Below, in pieces: positions 26,139-35,195 of a stretch of DNA of 53,986 nucleotides. Each line of letters opens with the position of its first letter. The first letter of the stretch is position 1. This DNA comes from Erwinia mallotivora (GTDB taxonomy: Bacteria > Pseudomonadota > Gammaproteobacteria > Enterobacterales > Enterobacteriaceae), in the NCBI RefSeq assembly GCF_000590885.1, contig NZ_JFHN01000062.1, positions 1-53,986 on the forward strand, written 5' to 3'. A program made the translations under genes and the position numbers. Under the pieces are notes generated by a model, which was not told where the DNA came from, made no database searches, and saw nothing but the letters and a program-made list of their open reading frames with translations.

Positions 26139-27035
26139 ATGATGTTTAAACAACTCCAGGATATGGCGCTCTTCGCGCTGGTGGTTGAGTGCGGCAGTTT
26201 TACCGGTGCTGCCCGACGGGCTGAGTTGCCGAAATCCAGCGTCAGCCAGCGCATCAGCCAGCTTGAACAGGCGCTGGGGCTCCGCCTGCTTAATCGCACC
26301 ACCCGCCAGCTAAACCTGACCTTTGCCGGAGAGCGCTACCTGGTGCATTGCCAGGAGATGTTGCAGGCCAGTGAAAGAGCCGCGATGGCAATTGAACGCC
26401 TGCGGGATAATCCCAGTGGCCGGTTACGTATCACTTCCCCGGCGGGGATAGGGGCGACGCTGCTGGCAAGGCTTAACGCCGCTTTTCAGCAGGCTTATCC
26501 GGATGTCACGCTGGAGGTGGCAGTTTCTGATGAGATGCAGGACCTGGTGCAGGATGGCTATGATATCGCCCTGCGCACCGGTGAACCGCAGGACTCATCG
26601 CTGATTGGGCGGCGAATTGGCTACAGCGAACGGCTGCTGGTGGCCTCTGCCGGCTATCTGGCAAAGTATCCGCCGATTACGCATCCACAGCAGCTGGCAG
26701 AACATCACTGCATTGCTCATCAGGCATGGGGCGAGTGGCTGTTGAAAAAGGGAGAAGAGTATTTTCGCTGGCTGCTGCCGTCCATCCATATGACCAATAA
26801 TCTGGTTTATGCCCGCGAATGTGCGCTGAAAGACGGAGGCATTACCCTGTTGCCGCGCTTTCTCAGTGATGAGCTGCTGTCAGAGAAAAAGCTGGTGGAG
26901 GTGTTGCCGGAGTGGACGCCAGGCGGCAATGAACTCTGGCTGGTTTACCCCAGTCGTAAGCTTAACTCGCCTGCGCTGATCAGTTTTATTGATTATGCTT
27001 TGCAGTCACCGATACTGCGGGAATTTTATCAATAA
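26139..27035 (+). CDS. LysR-family transcriptional regulator
   Basis: A 298-residue LTTR. The winged HTH lies at about 8-66 (FALVVECGSFTGAARRAELPKSSVSQRISQLEQALGLRLLNRTTR), followed by the two-lobe effector domain (GRLRITSPAGIGATLLARL ... DIALRTGEPQDSSLIGRRI). The subgroup resembles AaeR/DmlR-type regulators that control an adjacent divergent enzyme gene. The effector is unknown. Two adjacent ATGs (26139 and 26142) are possible starts. Confidence 0.9.
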   Translation: MMFKQLQDMALFALVVECGSFTGAARRAELPKSSVSQRISQLEQALGLRLLNRTTRQLNLTFAGERYLVHCQEMLQASERAAMAIERLRDNPSGRLRITSPAGIGATLLARLNAAFQQAYPDVTLEVAVSDEMQDLVQDGYDIALRTGEPQDSSLIGRRIGYSERLLVASAGYLAKYPPITHPQQLAEHHCIAHQAWGEWLLKKGEEYFRWLLPSIHMTNNLVYARECALKDGGITLLPRFLSDELLSEKKLVEVLPEWTPGGNELWLVYPSRKLNSPALISFIDYALQSPILREFYQ

Positions 27036-27079
27036 GTGCAGGATGTGGGGAAAGGGCATCAGTGAAGGCACAAAGGATG

Positions 27080-27106
27080 AAAAAAGGCGGGAGAAGCTCT
27101 CCCGCC
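27080..27106 (-). terminator. Rho-independent terminator of ettA
   Basis: Perfect stem GGCGGGAG / CTCCCGCC (27086-27093 and 27099-27106), followed on the minus strand by six Ts. It sits 8 bp beyond the ettA stop and also faces the end of the convergent lysR gene. Confidence 0.9.
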
Positions 27107-27113
27107 GGACAGG

Positions 27114-28781
27114 TTACTTAATCATACGTTTGTATTTAATACGTTTTGGCTCCAGGGCATCGGCCCCCAGCGTACGCTTCTTATACTCTTCGTATTCGGT
27201 AAAGTTTCCTTCGAAAAATTCGATTTTGCCCTCATCCTGGTAGTCGAGGATGTGGGTGGCGATACGGTCAAGGAACCAGCGGTCATGCGAGATAACCATC
27301 GCACAGCCCGGAAACTCCAGCAGGGCGTTTTCCAGCGCGCGCAGGGTTTCAATGTCCAGGTCGTTGGTTGGTTCATCGAGCAGCAGCATGTTGCCGCCAA
27401 CCTGCAACAGTTTCGCCAGGTGCAGGCGACCACGCTCACCACCGGAGAGTTCACCCACGCGCTTGCCCTGATCGACGCCTTTAAAGTTAAAGCGCCCGAC
27501 GTAGGCACGGCTTGGCATTTCAGTGGTGCCGATGCGCATGATGTCCTGCCCGCCGGACACCTCTTCCCAGACGGTTTTGCCGTTATCCATGCTGTCACGG
27601 AACTGATCGACCGACGCCAGTTTGACGGTTTCACCCAGCACAATACTGCCGGAATCCGGCTGTTCCTGGCCTGACATCATGCGGAACAGCGTGGATTTAC
27701 CCGCGCCGTTAGGACCGATAATCCCGACAATCGCACCTTTCGGCACGGAGAAGGAGAGATCGTCAATCAGTACGCGGTCACCATAGGACTTACGCAGGTT
27801 GCTGACTTCCACCACTTTGTCACCCAGACGCGCGCCCGGTGGAATAAACAGTTCGTTGGTTTCGTTACGCTTCTGATATTCGGTGCTGTTAAGCTCTTCA
27901 AAGCGCGCCAGGCGGGCCTTGCCTTTTGACTGACGGCCTTTGGTGCCCTGACGAACCCACTCCAGCTCTTTCTCGATGGATTTACGGCGGGCCGCTTCGC
28001 TGGAAGCTTCCTGCGCCAGACGGGCATCTTTCTGTTCCAGCCAGGAGGAGTAGTTACCCTCCCACGGGATCCCCTCGCCACGGTCCAGCTCCAGGATCCA
28101 GCCTGCCACATTATCCAGGAAGTAACGGTCGTGGGTGATAGCTACCACAGTCCCTTCAAAGTCGTGCAGGAAGCGCTCCAGCCACGCCACGGATTCTGCA
28201 TCCAGGTGGTTGGTCGGTTCGTCGAGCAGCAGCATATCGGGTTTTTCCAACAGCAGACGGCACAGCGCAACGCGACGACGTTCACCACCGGAAAGATTGG
28301 CAATTTTAGCCTCCCAGTCCGGCAGGCGCAGCGCGTCGGCGGCACGTTCCAGCTGGGTATTGAGGTTGTGGCCATCGTGCGCCTGAATAATCTCTTCCAG
28401 CCGTCCCTGTTCAGCCGCCAGCTTATCGAAATCGGCGTCCTCTTCGGCATAAAGTGCATACACTTCATCCAGACGCTTCAGCGCGCCCACCACTTCGGCC
28501 AGCGCTTCTTCCACCGACTCACGCACGGTGTGTTCAAGGTTAAGCTGCGGTTCCTGCGGCAGGTAGCCGATCTTAATGCCGGGCTGCGGGCGCGCTTCCC
28601 CTTCGATATCCTTGTCGATACCGGCCATGATGCGCAGCAGGGTGGATTTACCTGCGCCATTCAGACCCAGTACGCCGATTTTGGCACCGGGAAAAAAGCT
28701 CAGGGAGATATTTTTCAGGATATGGCGTTTCGGCGGAACCACCTTGCCGACGCGATGCATACTGTAGACGAATTGAGCCAC
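27114..28781 (-). CDS. ettA: Energy-dependent translational throttle ABC-F protein EttA
   Basis: A 555-residue ABC-F ATPase with two nucleotide-binding domains and no membrane segment. It binds the ribosomal E site and gates the first elongation steps according to the ADP/ATP ratio. Both Walker A motifs (GLNGAGKST, GPNGAGKST), both LSGGER signatures and both LLLDEPTN Walker B motifs are intact, as is the ribosome-contacting arm and linker (WVRQGTKGRQSKGKARL). I start it at GTG 28781 (VAQFVYSMHRVGK), which gives the E. coli length; an in-frame ATG at 28829 would add 16 residues. Confidence 0.97.
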   Translation of the reverse strand: MAQFVYSMHRVGKVVPPKRHILKNISLSFFPGAKIGVLGLNGAGKSTLLRIMAGIDKDIEGEARPQPGIKIGYLPQEPQLNLEHTVRESVEEALAEVVGALKRLDEVYALYAEEDADFDKLAAEQGRLEEIIQAHDGHNLNTQLERAADALRLPDWEAKIANLSGGERRRVALCRLLLEKPDMLLLDEPTNHLDAESVAWLERFLHDFEGTVVAITHDRYFLDNVAGWILELDRGEGIPWEGNYSSWLEQKDARLAQEASSEAARRKSIEKELEWVRQGTKGRQSKGKARLARFEELNSTEYQKRNETNELFIPPGARLGDKVVEVSNLRKSYGDRVLIDDLSFSVPKGAIVGIIGPNGAGKSTLFRMMSGQEQPDSGSIVLGETVKLASVDQFRDSMDNGKTVWEEVSGGQDIMRIGTTEMPSRAYVGRFNFKGVDQGKRVGELSGGERGRLHLAKLLQVGGNMLLLDEPTNDLDIETLRALENALLEFPGCAMVISHDRWFLDRIATHILDYQDEGKIEFFEGNFTEYEEYKKRTLGADALEPKRIKYKRMIK

Positions 28782-28984
28782 GTAGGATAAGCCTCTTGCT
28801 GTCTGATAATAAGATGTAAACCGGGGCATCTGTTACCCGCTCAGGGGACGAAGTTTAGCTGGTTTCACCAGGTAATCACAGTCGCAGAACGTGATGACCG
28901 CAGGATAACCAGGCCATTTGTGTTTGCCGCCGCTAAGCGGTGAGCGGGGAAAAAGTCGAACGGACGGGTGGCTGCCTCAGCGGT

Positions 28985-29749
28985 TCAAAGATGTTGATGA
29001 ACCACGCCGGATTGCTGTAAGCGCAGGGCGAGCGCTGCGGGTGCGGCTTCATCGCTGACAAAGCGGGTAAAAAGGTCGAGATCGCCAATCCGCACAGGCA
29101 GCACCTTGCCAAATTTGCTGCTGTCAGCCACCAGAATTTTTTGTCGTGCGCGCAGCAGGGCCTGATGTTTCATCGCCAGCTCATTAAGGTTGTAACAGGT
29201 TGCGCCCTGATCGGCATCAATACCCGCCGCAGAGATAAAGGCTTTGTCCGGACAAAGATTGTCCAGCACGGAACCCTGGCCCAGCGGCGTGAAAACCGCA
29301 TTGTCACTGTGAAATTCGCCGCCGTTGAGAAACACCTGGCAGGCGGGCTTCTCTTTCAACGCCATAAAGGTATTCATCGCGCAGCAGACCGCGACAAATT
29401 CCAGCTGGTCGTCAATGGCATCAATCATCCACGGCAGGGTGGTGCCGCAGTCAAAAAACACCGTGTCGCCCGGGTCGATTAAGGTGGCGGCCAGCTGGCC
29501 CAGCCGGCGCTTCTTCTCCACGTTGTGGGTTTGCTTCTCGGAAACAAAATAGTGCCCGTGACTGTTTTTTGCACTGCTGACAATATAGCCGCCAAGGAGT
29601 GACACCACGGCACCTGTCTCACTGAGATCGCGACGGATGGTCATCTCAGAGACACTCAGCAGTTGGGCCGCCTCTCTGAGGTGGATTTTGTCGGTGCGTT
29701 GCAGCGCGAGCGCCAGTTTTTTTATGCGTTCATCGCGACGGGTTTCCAT
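28985..29749 (-). CDS. deoR: Deoxyribose operon repressor DeoR
   Basis: A 254-residue DeoR-family repressor. The HTH lies at about 20-45 (LREAAQLLSVSEMTIRRDL), and the sugar-phosphate domain contains FFDCGTT, GGEFHSDNAVF and DSSKFGKV. The opening METRRDERI and the stretches VVSLLGGYIV and NTFMALKEKPAC match E. coli DeoR itself rather than other family members. Its inducer in E. coli is deoxyribose 5-phosphate. I chose ATG 29749; the frame is open further to 29959 but that part is not conserved. deoCABD lies about 10 kb to the left and carries matching operators. Confidence 0.88.
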   Translation of the reverse strand: METRRDERIKKLALALQRTDKIHLREAAQLLSVSEMTIRRDLSETGAVVSLLGGYIVSSAKNSHGHYFVSEKQTHNVEKKRRLGQLAATLIDPGDTVFFDCGTTLPWMIDAIDDQLEFVAVCCAMNTFMALKEKPACQVFLNGGEFHSDNAVFTPLGQGSVLDNLCPDKAFISAAGIDADQGATCYNLNELAMKHQALLRARQKILVADSSKFGKVLPVRIGDLDLFTRFVSDEAAPAALALRLQQSGVVHQHL

Positions 29750-29925
29750 CTTTCTGCTTCCTGATTGATTGATAGCGGTTCCTGCCGGAAACCAGCCACA
29801 ATTGAAGGCGTTGCGTACGTCAGGCAGGGAATGCATCTTAACCGCAAAAATTGCGCTGCCGCAAACGGCCCGGCAGGTTGCAGCATGGCTGCTGCAATCA
29901 GGGTTACCGCTGACAGGCAGATAAC

Positions 29926-29941
29926 TGTGACGACGATCAAT
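29926..29941 (+). promoter_or_regulatory. CRP-like site upstream of uxuA
   Basis: TGTGA-CGACGA-TCAAT; the first half is perfect, the second matches three of five. It lies about 80-95 bp before the uxuA start, suitable for catabolite control of a sugar-acid operon. Confidence 0.45.
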
Positions 29942-29971
29942 TCCCGCAAGGTTCATCAATCGACGTTTTTA

Positions 29972-29981
29972 ATACTAGTAT
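29972..29981. promoter_or_regulatory. Palindrome in the uxuA promoter region
   Basis: ATACTAGTAT, a perfect 10-bp palindrome 40 bp upstream of uxuA. It may be an operator for a GntR-type (UxuR/ExuR-like) regulator, but no such gene is adjacent. Confidence 0.4.
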
Positions 29982-30021
29982 GGTAGCTTAAGGGCGACTT
30001 TTTCAGCTCAGGATAATGACT

Positions 30022-31086
30022 ATGCAATTTACAATGCGTTGGTTTGGACCAGAGGAAGACCGCATCCCTCTGGAGCATATGCGGCAGGTGCCCGGCGTCG
30101 AAGGCGTGGTCGGGGCGCTGTACGATGTGCCGGTCGGCGAGGTCTGGCCGGAAGATAAAATTACGCAGCTGGTGGGCTTTGCCCATCAGGCCGGTCTGCA
30201 AATGGAAGTGATCGAGAGCGTCAATATTCATGATGACATCAAAATCGGCTGCGCCTCGCGCGATCGCTATATTGCAAATTATCAGCAAACCATTCGTAAC
30301 CTGGCGAAACAGGGTATCAAAGTCATCTGTTATAACTTTATGCCGGTGTTCGACTGGATGAAGACCGACATGAACTACGTGCTGCCCGATGGTTCGCTGA
30401 CCATGGCCTTTGAGAAAAAGGGTATTGATAAGAGCCTGGAAGAGGTGGTGCAGGAGGTGCTGGAGAGTGCCAATGGCTTTGCGCTGCCGGGCTGGGAACC
30501 GGAGCGACTGGCGAAAGTTAAAGAGCTTTTTGCCCGCTATCAGGATGTGGATGAAACGAAGCTGCGTGACAATCTGGCTTATTTTCTGCGGGCGGTGATC
30601 CCGGTCTGTGAAGAGGTGGGCATTAAAATGGCCATCCATCCTGACGATCCGCCTTATTCCATTTTTGGCCTGCCGCGTATTGTGAAGAACCGTGACGATC
30701 TTGACTGGATATGTCGGGCGGTGGATTCAGAGGCTAACGGTATTACCCTGTGTACCGGGTCGATCGCCGAAGATCCTGATAACGATGTGTATGCCATTCT
30801 GGCTGAATTTACCCGACGTAAACGCATTCCTTTTGCCCATGTGCGTAACATCAAGCTGATCCAGGATAAGGATTTTTATGAGTGCGCACACCCCACGCAA
30901 TATGGTTCGCTGGATATGTTCCGGGTGATGAAGGCGCTGTATGACAACGGTTTTGACGGTTATATTCGCCCGGATCACGGACGTTTTATCTGGGGAGAAA
31001 CCGGCCGTCCCGGCTATGGTCTGTATGACCGGGCGTTAGGGGTGACCTATTTGCTGGGGCTGTGGGAAGCCTTACAAAAAAGTTAA
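30022..31086 (+). CDS. uxuA: Mannonate dehydratase
   Basis: A 354-residue UxuA-type dehydratase converting D-mannonate to 2-keto-3-deoxygluconate in hexuronate breakdown. The xylose-isomerase-like TIM barrel shows MRWFGPEEDRIPLEHMRQVPGV at the N-terminus, KMAIHPDDPP with metal-binding residues, CTGSIAEDPDND and YIRPDHGRFIWGE. It is the shorter form, about 40 residues less than E. coli UxuA and similar in length to the Bacillus enzyme. I prefer ATG 30022 because AGGA is 8 bp upstream; ATG 30016 is only 2-3 bp from it. A GntP-type permease follows. Confidence 0.92.
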   Translation: MQFTMRWFGPEEDRIPLEHMRQVPGVEGVVGALYDVPVGEVWPEDKITQLVGFAHQAGLQMEVIESVNIHDDIKIGCASRDRYIANYQQTIRNLAKQGIKVICYNFMPVFDWMKTDMNYVLPDGSLTMAFEKKGIDKSLEEVVQEVLESANGFALPGWEPERLAKVKELFARYQDVDETKLRDNLAYFLRAVIPVCEEVGIKMAIHPDDPPYSIFGLPRIVKNRDDLDWICRAVDSEANGITLCTGSIAEDPDNDVYAILAEFTRRKRIPFAHVRNIKLIQDKDFYECAHPTQYGSLDMFRVMKALYDNGFDGYIRPDHGRFIWGETGRPGYGLYDRALGVTYLLGLWEALQKS

Positions 31087-31155
31087 GGGAGAGCGTGGCA
31101 GACAGTGGCGTTATTGTTTGCCATCACTGAGTAAAATTTGCATACAGGGAAATAT

Positions 31156-32487
31156 ATGACACCTTTTATTGCGCTTTTCTGGGTGCTGGTCGGGATTGGC
31201 CTGCTAATCATACTCAATCTGAAATTTAAATTTCATAATATCTTTGCTTTACTGATTGCAGGTATTTTTATTGCCATCATGGAAGGCATTCCCGTCAATA
31301 AAATAGTTCCCATTGTCCAGCAGGGGCTGGGCAGTATTATGGGGCATCTGGCACTGATTATTATTTTCGGGGCAATCATCGGTAAGTTTATGACCGACTC
31401 CGGAGCCAGCCAGCAGATTGCAGACACCGTGATCAGAAAATGCGGCACGCGGTTTCTTGCGGTGGGTTTAATGTTTATCGGCGTGGTATTTGGTATTGCG
31501 ATGTTTTATGAGGTCGCTTTTCTGATAGCTATGCCGCTGGTGATGAATATCGCTAAAAAGGCCGATATTCCTTATATGAAGCTGGTTGTCCCAACGGTAG
31601 TGGGCGCCACAATGGGACACAGCCTGTTTCCCCCTCAGCCTGGTCCGGTTGCGCTGGTGGGCGTGTTTAATGCGGATATTGTGCAGGTCTATATTTATGG
31701 TGCGATTGTTCTGATCCCCGCTCTGTTCTGTGCGGGTATTTTGCTTCCACGATTGTTGCCGGGAATTGCCAGAATTCCTTTGAACGCGATGATTAAACCT
31801 GTTGAAGAGAAACCGGCAGATGCGTTGCCGTCTTTCTTTATCAGCATGATGATCCCGCTGATCCCGGCGGTGTTGATGATCCTCGCATCAGTTATTAAAC
31901 CGATCATGGGTAAAACCTCCTTACCTGGGCAGCTGTGTGATTTCCTCGGCAGTGCTGAGATCAGTATGTTGCTGGCAACGATGGCCGCCATCTGGTTTCT
32001 TGGCTTACGTCGTGGCGCTACCGCCAGCGATATTACGCACCGCGTCAGCGATTCCATCTCGCGTATTGCCAATGTACTGTTTGTGATCAGTGCCGGTGGG
32101 ATAATTAAGCAGGTGATTATTGAGTCCGGGGTGGGCGACCATATTGTCGATGTGATGAGCGATGTCAGCCTGTCGCCGTTTATTATTGCGTGGATCATTA
32201 CCGCGATTATCCGCATCCTGACCGGACAGGGTGCGGTGGCGGCGATCACTTCTGCGGGCATTGTGGCTCCAATGATCGATGCCTTCCATCTCAATCCGGC
32301 ACTGATGGTGCTGGCCGTGGCCTGTGGCAGCAATACCATTACGCTGATGTATGACGGCGGTTTCCTGCTGTTTAAAGAGACGTTTGGTATATCAATGAAG
32401 GACACCTTCAAAACCTGGGGATTGCTGGAGTTGATTAATTCAGTGGTCGGTTTACTGGCGGTGATTGCGCTCAGCTGGGTGGTTTAA
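31156..32487 (+). CDS. GntP-family sugar-acid permease
   Basis: A 443-residue integral membrane protein with a dozen or so hydrophobic helices. It belongs to the GntP gluconate/fructuronate:H+ symporter family (LIIIFGAIIGKFMTDSGASQQIA, MGHSLFPPQPGPVALVG, GQGAVAAITSAGIVAP). In E. coli gntP lies next to uxuA and transports fructuronate; here the permease is directly downstream of uxuA (69 bp), so mannonate or fructuronate is the likely substrate. ATG 31156 has AGGGA 6 bp upstream; a TTG at 31138 would add six residues. Confidence 0.88.
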   Translation: MTPFIALFWVLVGIGLLIILNLKFKFHNIFALLIAGIFIAIMEGIPVNKIVPIVQQGLGSIMGHLALIIIFGAIIGKFMTDSGASQQIADTVIRKCGTRFLAVGLMFIGVVFGIAMFYEVAFLIAMPLVMNIAKKADIPYMKLVVPTVVGATMGHSLFPPQPGPVALVGVFNADIVQVYIYGAIVLIPALFCAGILLPRLLPGIARIPLNAMIKPVEEKPADALPSFFISMMIPLIPAVLMILASVIKPIMGKTSLPGQLCDFLGSAEISMLLATMAAIWFLGLRRGATASDITHRVSDSISRIANVLFVISAGGIIKQVIIESGVGDHIVDVMSDVSLSPFIIAWIITAIIRILTGQGAVAAITSAGIVAPMIDAFHLNPALMVLAVACGSNTITLMYDGGFLLFKETFGISMKDTFKTWGLLELINSVVGLLAVIALSWVV

Positions 32488-32600
32488 TTTTCTGTTTGAA
32501 TATGCGGTGATAAGGGCAGTGGTTATCATCGTAGGTTCAGGTCGCTCCCGAAAGAGTCGGCGCGTCGGCTGGACTGCGTTTCGAGGTCAATTGGAATATC

Positions 32601-32629
32601 AGGGAGCCGTGACTCGCTTATGGCTCCCT
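32601..32629. terminator. Hairpin between gntP-type gene and urtE
   Basis: Perfect 8-bp stem AGGGAGCC / GGCTCCCT (32601-32608 and 32622-32629) with a 13-base loop and no T run on either side. It lies between two convergent genes and may act as a weak or Rho-assisted terminator. Confidence 0.45.
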
Positions 32630-32634
32630 GTCGG

Positions 32635-33333
32635 TCAAATCGCCACCAGCCGCCTGACGCCATCGGCTTCCATCGTCTCTCCTCGTCCCCGCTGGATAAT
32701 TTCACCGCGTGACATCACCAGATAGCTGTCGGCCAGTCCGGCGGCAAAATCATAGAACTGCTCGACCAGCAGGATTGCCATATCGCCGCGCTGCGACAGC
32801 TGACGGATTACCGTGCCAATCTCTTTAATCACCGAGGGCTGGATGCCTTCCGTTGGCTCATCAAGGATCAGCAACCGGGGCTGGCAGGCTAGCGCCCGAC
32901 CAATCGCCAGCTGCTGCTGCTGTCCACCGGAAAGATCGCCGCCGCGCCGCTGTTTCATCTCTTTCAGCACCGGGAACAGCTGCCAGATCTCCTCCGGCAC
33001 CTGCCTGGCCTGCGCCCCGGAAAAACGCGCCAGCCCCATCAGCAGATTCTCTTCCACCGTCAGACGCGGAAAAATCTCGCGTCCCTGGGGAACATAAGCT
33101 ATCCCCGCCTGCACCCGCTGATGGGGCTTACGGCCGTTGATGACGCTATCCTGCCAGCGAATCGTGCCGGATTTGGCCGGGATCAGCCCCATCAGACATT
33201 TCAGCAGGGTGGTTTTGCCCACGCCGTTACGGCCCAGCAGACAGGTAATTTCTCCGGGACGCACATCAAAGGAGAGCCCGCGCAGAATATGACTGCCGCC
33301 ATAGTATTGATTCAGTTCAGAAACCTGTAACAT
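32635..33333 (-). CDS. urtE: Urea ABC transporter ATP-binding protein UrtE
   Basis: A 232-residue ABC ATPase of the LivF/UrtE type. It has Walker A LLGRNGVGKTT, Q-loop VPQGREIFPRLTVEENLL (with the hydrophobic branched-chain/urea family look), signature LSGGQQQQLAIGRAL and Walker B LLILDEPTEGIQPSVI. It energises urea uptake together with UrtD. I start it at ATG 33333; the frame is open into urtD but the upstream part is a shadow. One base separates it from the urtD stop. It is the last gene of the long leftward operon. Confidence 0.93.
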   Translation of the reverse strand: MLQVSELNQYYGGSHILRGLSFDVRPGEITCLLGRNGVGKTTLLKCLMGLIPAKSGTIRWQDSVINGRKPHQRVQAGIAYVPQGREIFPRLTVEENLLMGLARFSGAQARQVPEEIWQLFPVLKEMKQRRGGDLSGGQQQQLAIGRALACQPRLLILDEPTEGIQPSVIKEIGTVIRQLSQRGDMAILLVEQFYDFAAGLADSYLVMSRGEIIQRGRGETMEADGVRRLVAI

Positions 33334-33334
33334 C

Positions 33335-34126
33335 TCAGCGCCCCAGATAAACGTCGATAACCTGTTCATTCGCCTGCACCTCGCGCAGCGAACCCTCAGC
33401 CAGTACCTGCCCCTGGTGCAGCACGGTGACATGGTCAGCGATGGTCTCGACAAAGCCCATATCGTGCTCCACCACCATCAGCGAATGCCGTCCCGCCAGA
33501 TTTTTAAACAGCTCGGCGGTGTATTCGGTCTCCGCGTCGGTCATGCCTGCCGCAGGTTCATCCAGTAACAGCAGATGAGGGTCCTGCACCAGCAGCATGC
33601 CAATCTCCAGAAACTGTTTCTGCCCGTGTGATAACAGGCCGGCGAGGCGACGATGCTCGTTACCCAGTCGCAACAGCGTGAGGGTTTCGGCGATGCGGTC
33701 CTGTTGTTCGCTGTTCAGCTTGCTGCGCAGACAGGCGAGGACTGACTTATCGTCCTTCAGCGCAATTTCGAGGTTTTCCGCCACCGTCAGTGCTTCGAAC
33801 ACCGTCGGTTTCTGGAACTTGCGGCCAATGCCGATACGGGCAATCTCCACCGGCGACAGGGTGGTGAGATCGGTGCTCTGGTCGTACAGCACCCGGCCAC
33901 TGTCCGGCCGGGTTTTGCAGGTGATCACATCCATCAGCGTGGTTTTCCCCGCGCCATTGGGGCCGATCACGCAGCGAAGCTCACCGACGCCGATATTCAG
34001 CGACAGCGCGTTCAGCGCCCGAAACCCCTCAAAGGAAACCGTAATATTTTCCAGCAGCAGCAGCGGGTCGCTTTGCTGACGATACCGGTCTGCACGATGG
34101 GGCTGGGTAAAAAGTGGCTCACTCAT
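33335..34126 (-). CDS. urtD: Urea ABC transporter ATP-binding protein UrtD
   Basis: A 263-residue LivG/UrtD-type ATPase. Walker A is IGPNGAGKTTLMDVITC, the UrtD-typical GRKFQKPTVFEALTVAENLEIAL follows, then LSHGQKQFLEIGMLL as the signature (HGQ in place of GGQ, usual for UrtD) and LLLDEPAAGMTDAET as Walker B. It pairs with UrtE under the UrtB/UrtC permease. ATG 34126 lies 8 bp inside the end of urtC, so translation is coupled. Confidence 0.93.
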   Translation of the reverse strand: MSEPLFTQPHRADRYRQQSDPLLLLENITVSFEGFRALNALSLNIGVGELRCVIGPNGAGKTTLMDVITCKTRPDSGRVLYDQSTDLTTLSPVEIARIGIGRKFQKPTVFEALTVAENLEIALKDDKSVLACLRSKLNSEQQDRIAETLTLLRLGNEHRRLAGLLSHGQKQFLEIGMLLVQDPHLLLLDEPAAGMTDAETEYTAELFKNLAGRHSLMVVEHDMGFVETIADHVTVLHQGQVLAEGSLREVQANEQVIDVYLGR

Positions 34127-35195
34127 GTTTCCTCCGGCGCAGCAGGCCAATGACGCCTCGTGGCAGGAACAGCGTCACAAGGATGAACATCAACCCTAAA
34201 AAAAACAGCCAGTATTCCGGGAAGGCGACGGTAAACCAGCTTTTGGCACCGTTAACAATTCCGGCACCCAGCAGCGGGCCAATCAGCGTACCGCGCCCGC
34301 CCAGTGCCACCCAGATAGCGGCTTCAATCGAGTTGGTGGGCGACATTTCGCCGGGATTGATAATGCCCACCTGCGGCACATAGAGCGCACCGGCCAGACC
34401 ACAGAGGATGGCCGACAGGGTCCAGACGAACAGCTTGAAACCTTTTGGATCATAGCCGCAGAACATCAGGCGGTTTTCCGCGTCGCGAACGGCGGTCAGC
34501 ACCCGGCCAAACTTACTGCGCGCCAGCGCAAAACCGACCGCCAGGCTTAATACCAGCAGCAGCACGGTGGCGATAAACAGGCCGATGCGGGTATGGATAG
34601 CGGTCACCGGAAAGCCCAGCAGGGTGGTAAAACCGGTGAAACCGTTATTACCGCCAAAGCCGGTTTCATTGCGAAAAAACAGCAGCATCCCGGCGTACGT
34701 CAGTGCCTGGGTGATAATCGAAAAATAGACGCCTTTGATTCTGGAGCGAAAGGCAAACCAGCCAAACACCAGAGCCAGCAGTCCTGGCACCAGCGCGGCC
34801 AGGCACAGCGCCCAGGCAAAGTGCTGTGTACCGGCCCAGAACCACGGCAGGCGATCCCACGACAGGAACGACATAAAGGCAGGCAGCCCGTCTCCGGCGG
34901 CCTGACGCATCAGATACATCCCCATCGCATAACCGCCCAGCGCAAAGAATAAGCCATGACCCAGCGACAACAGCCCGGCATAGCCCCAGACCAGGTCCAG
35001 CGCCACGGCGACAATGGCATAGCAGAGAATTTTGCCCACCAGCGTCAGCGTCCAGCTGGATACCGCCAGCGGATTTTCTGTCGGCAGCAGCGCCAGGAAG
35101 GGCAGCACCAGCAGGATCAACAGGGCCAGCAGGCCGACAGCGATACTGAGGCGCGGGGCTTTTTCAGCCAGCGAGAGCGTTACAGTTTGAGCCAT
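34119..35195 (-). CDS. urtC: Urea ABC transporter permease UrtC
   Basis: A 358-residue inner-membrane permease of the LivM type with about nine hydrophobic helices. Family marks are WGYAGLLSLGHGLFFALGGYAMGMYL, the urea-type segment RNETGFGGNNGFTGF and the EAA-like loop DAENRLMFCGYDPKGFKLFVW. It forms the channel with UrtB. Its ATG shares one base with the urtB stop, and its end overlaps urtD by 8 bp. Confidence 0.93.
   Translation of the reverse strand: MAQTVTLSLAEKAPRLSIAVGLLALLILLVLPFLALLPTENPLAVSSWTLTLVGKILCYAIVAVALDLVWGYAGLLSLGHGLFFALGGYAMGMYLMRQAAGDGLPAFMSFLSWDRLPWFWAGTQHFAWALCLAALVPGLLALVFGWFAFRSRIKGVYFSIITQALTYAGMLLFFRNETGFGGNNGFTGFTTLLGFPVTAIHTRIGLFIATVLLLVLSLAVGFALARSKFGRVLTAVRDAENRLMFCGYDPKGFKLFVWTLSAILCGLAGALYVPQVGIINPGEMSPTNSIEAAIWVALGGRGTLIGPLLGAGIVNGAKSWFTVAFPEYWLFFLGLMFILVTLFLPRGVIGLLRRRKHE

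Noticed and set aside
29750..29959. Longer N-terminus for deoR
   Set aside because: The extra 70 residues are unlike any DeoR; the family begins METRR at 29749.
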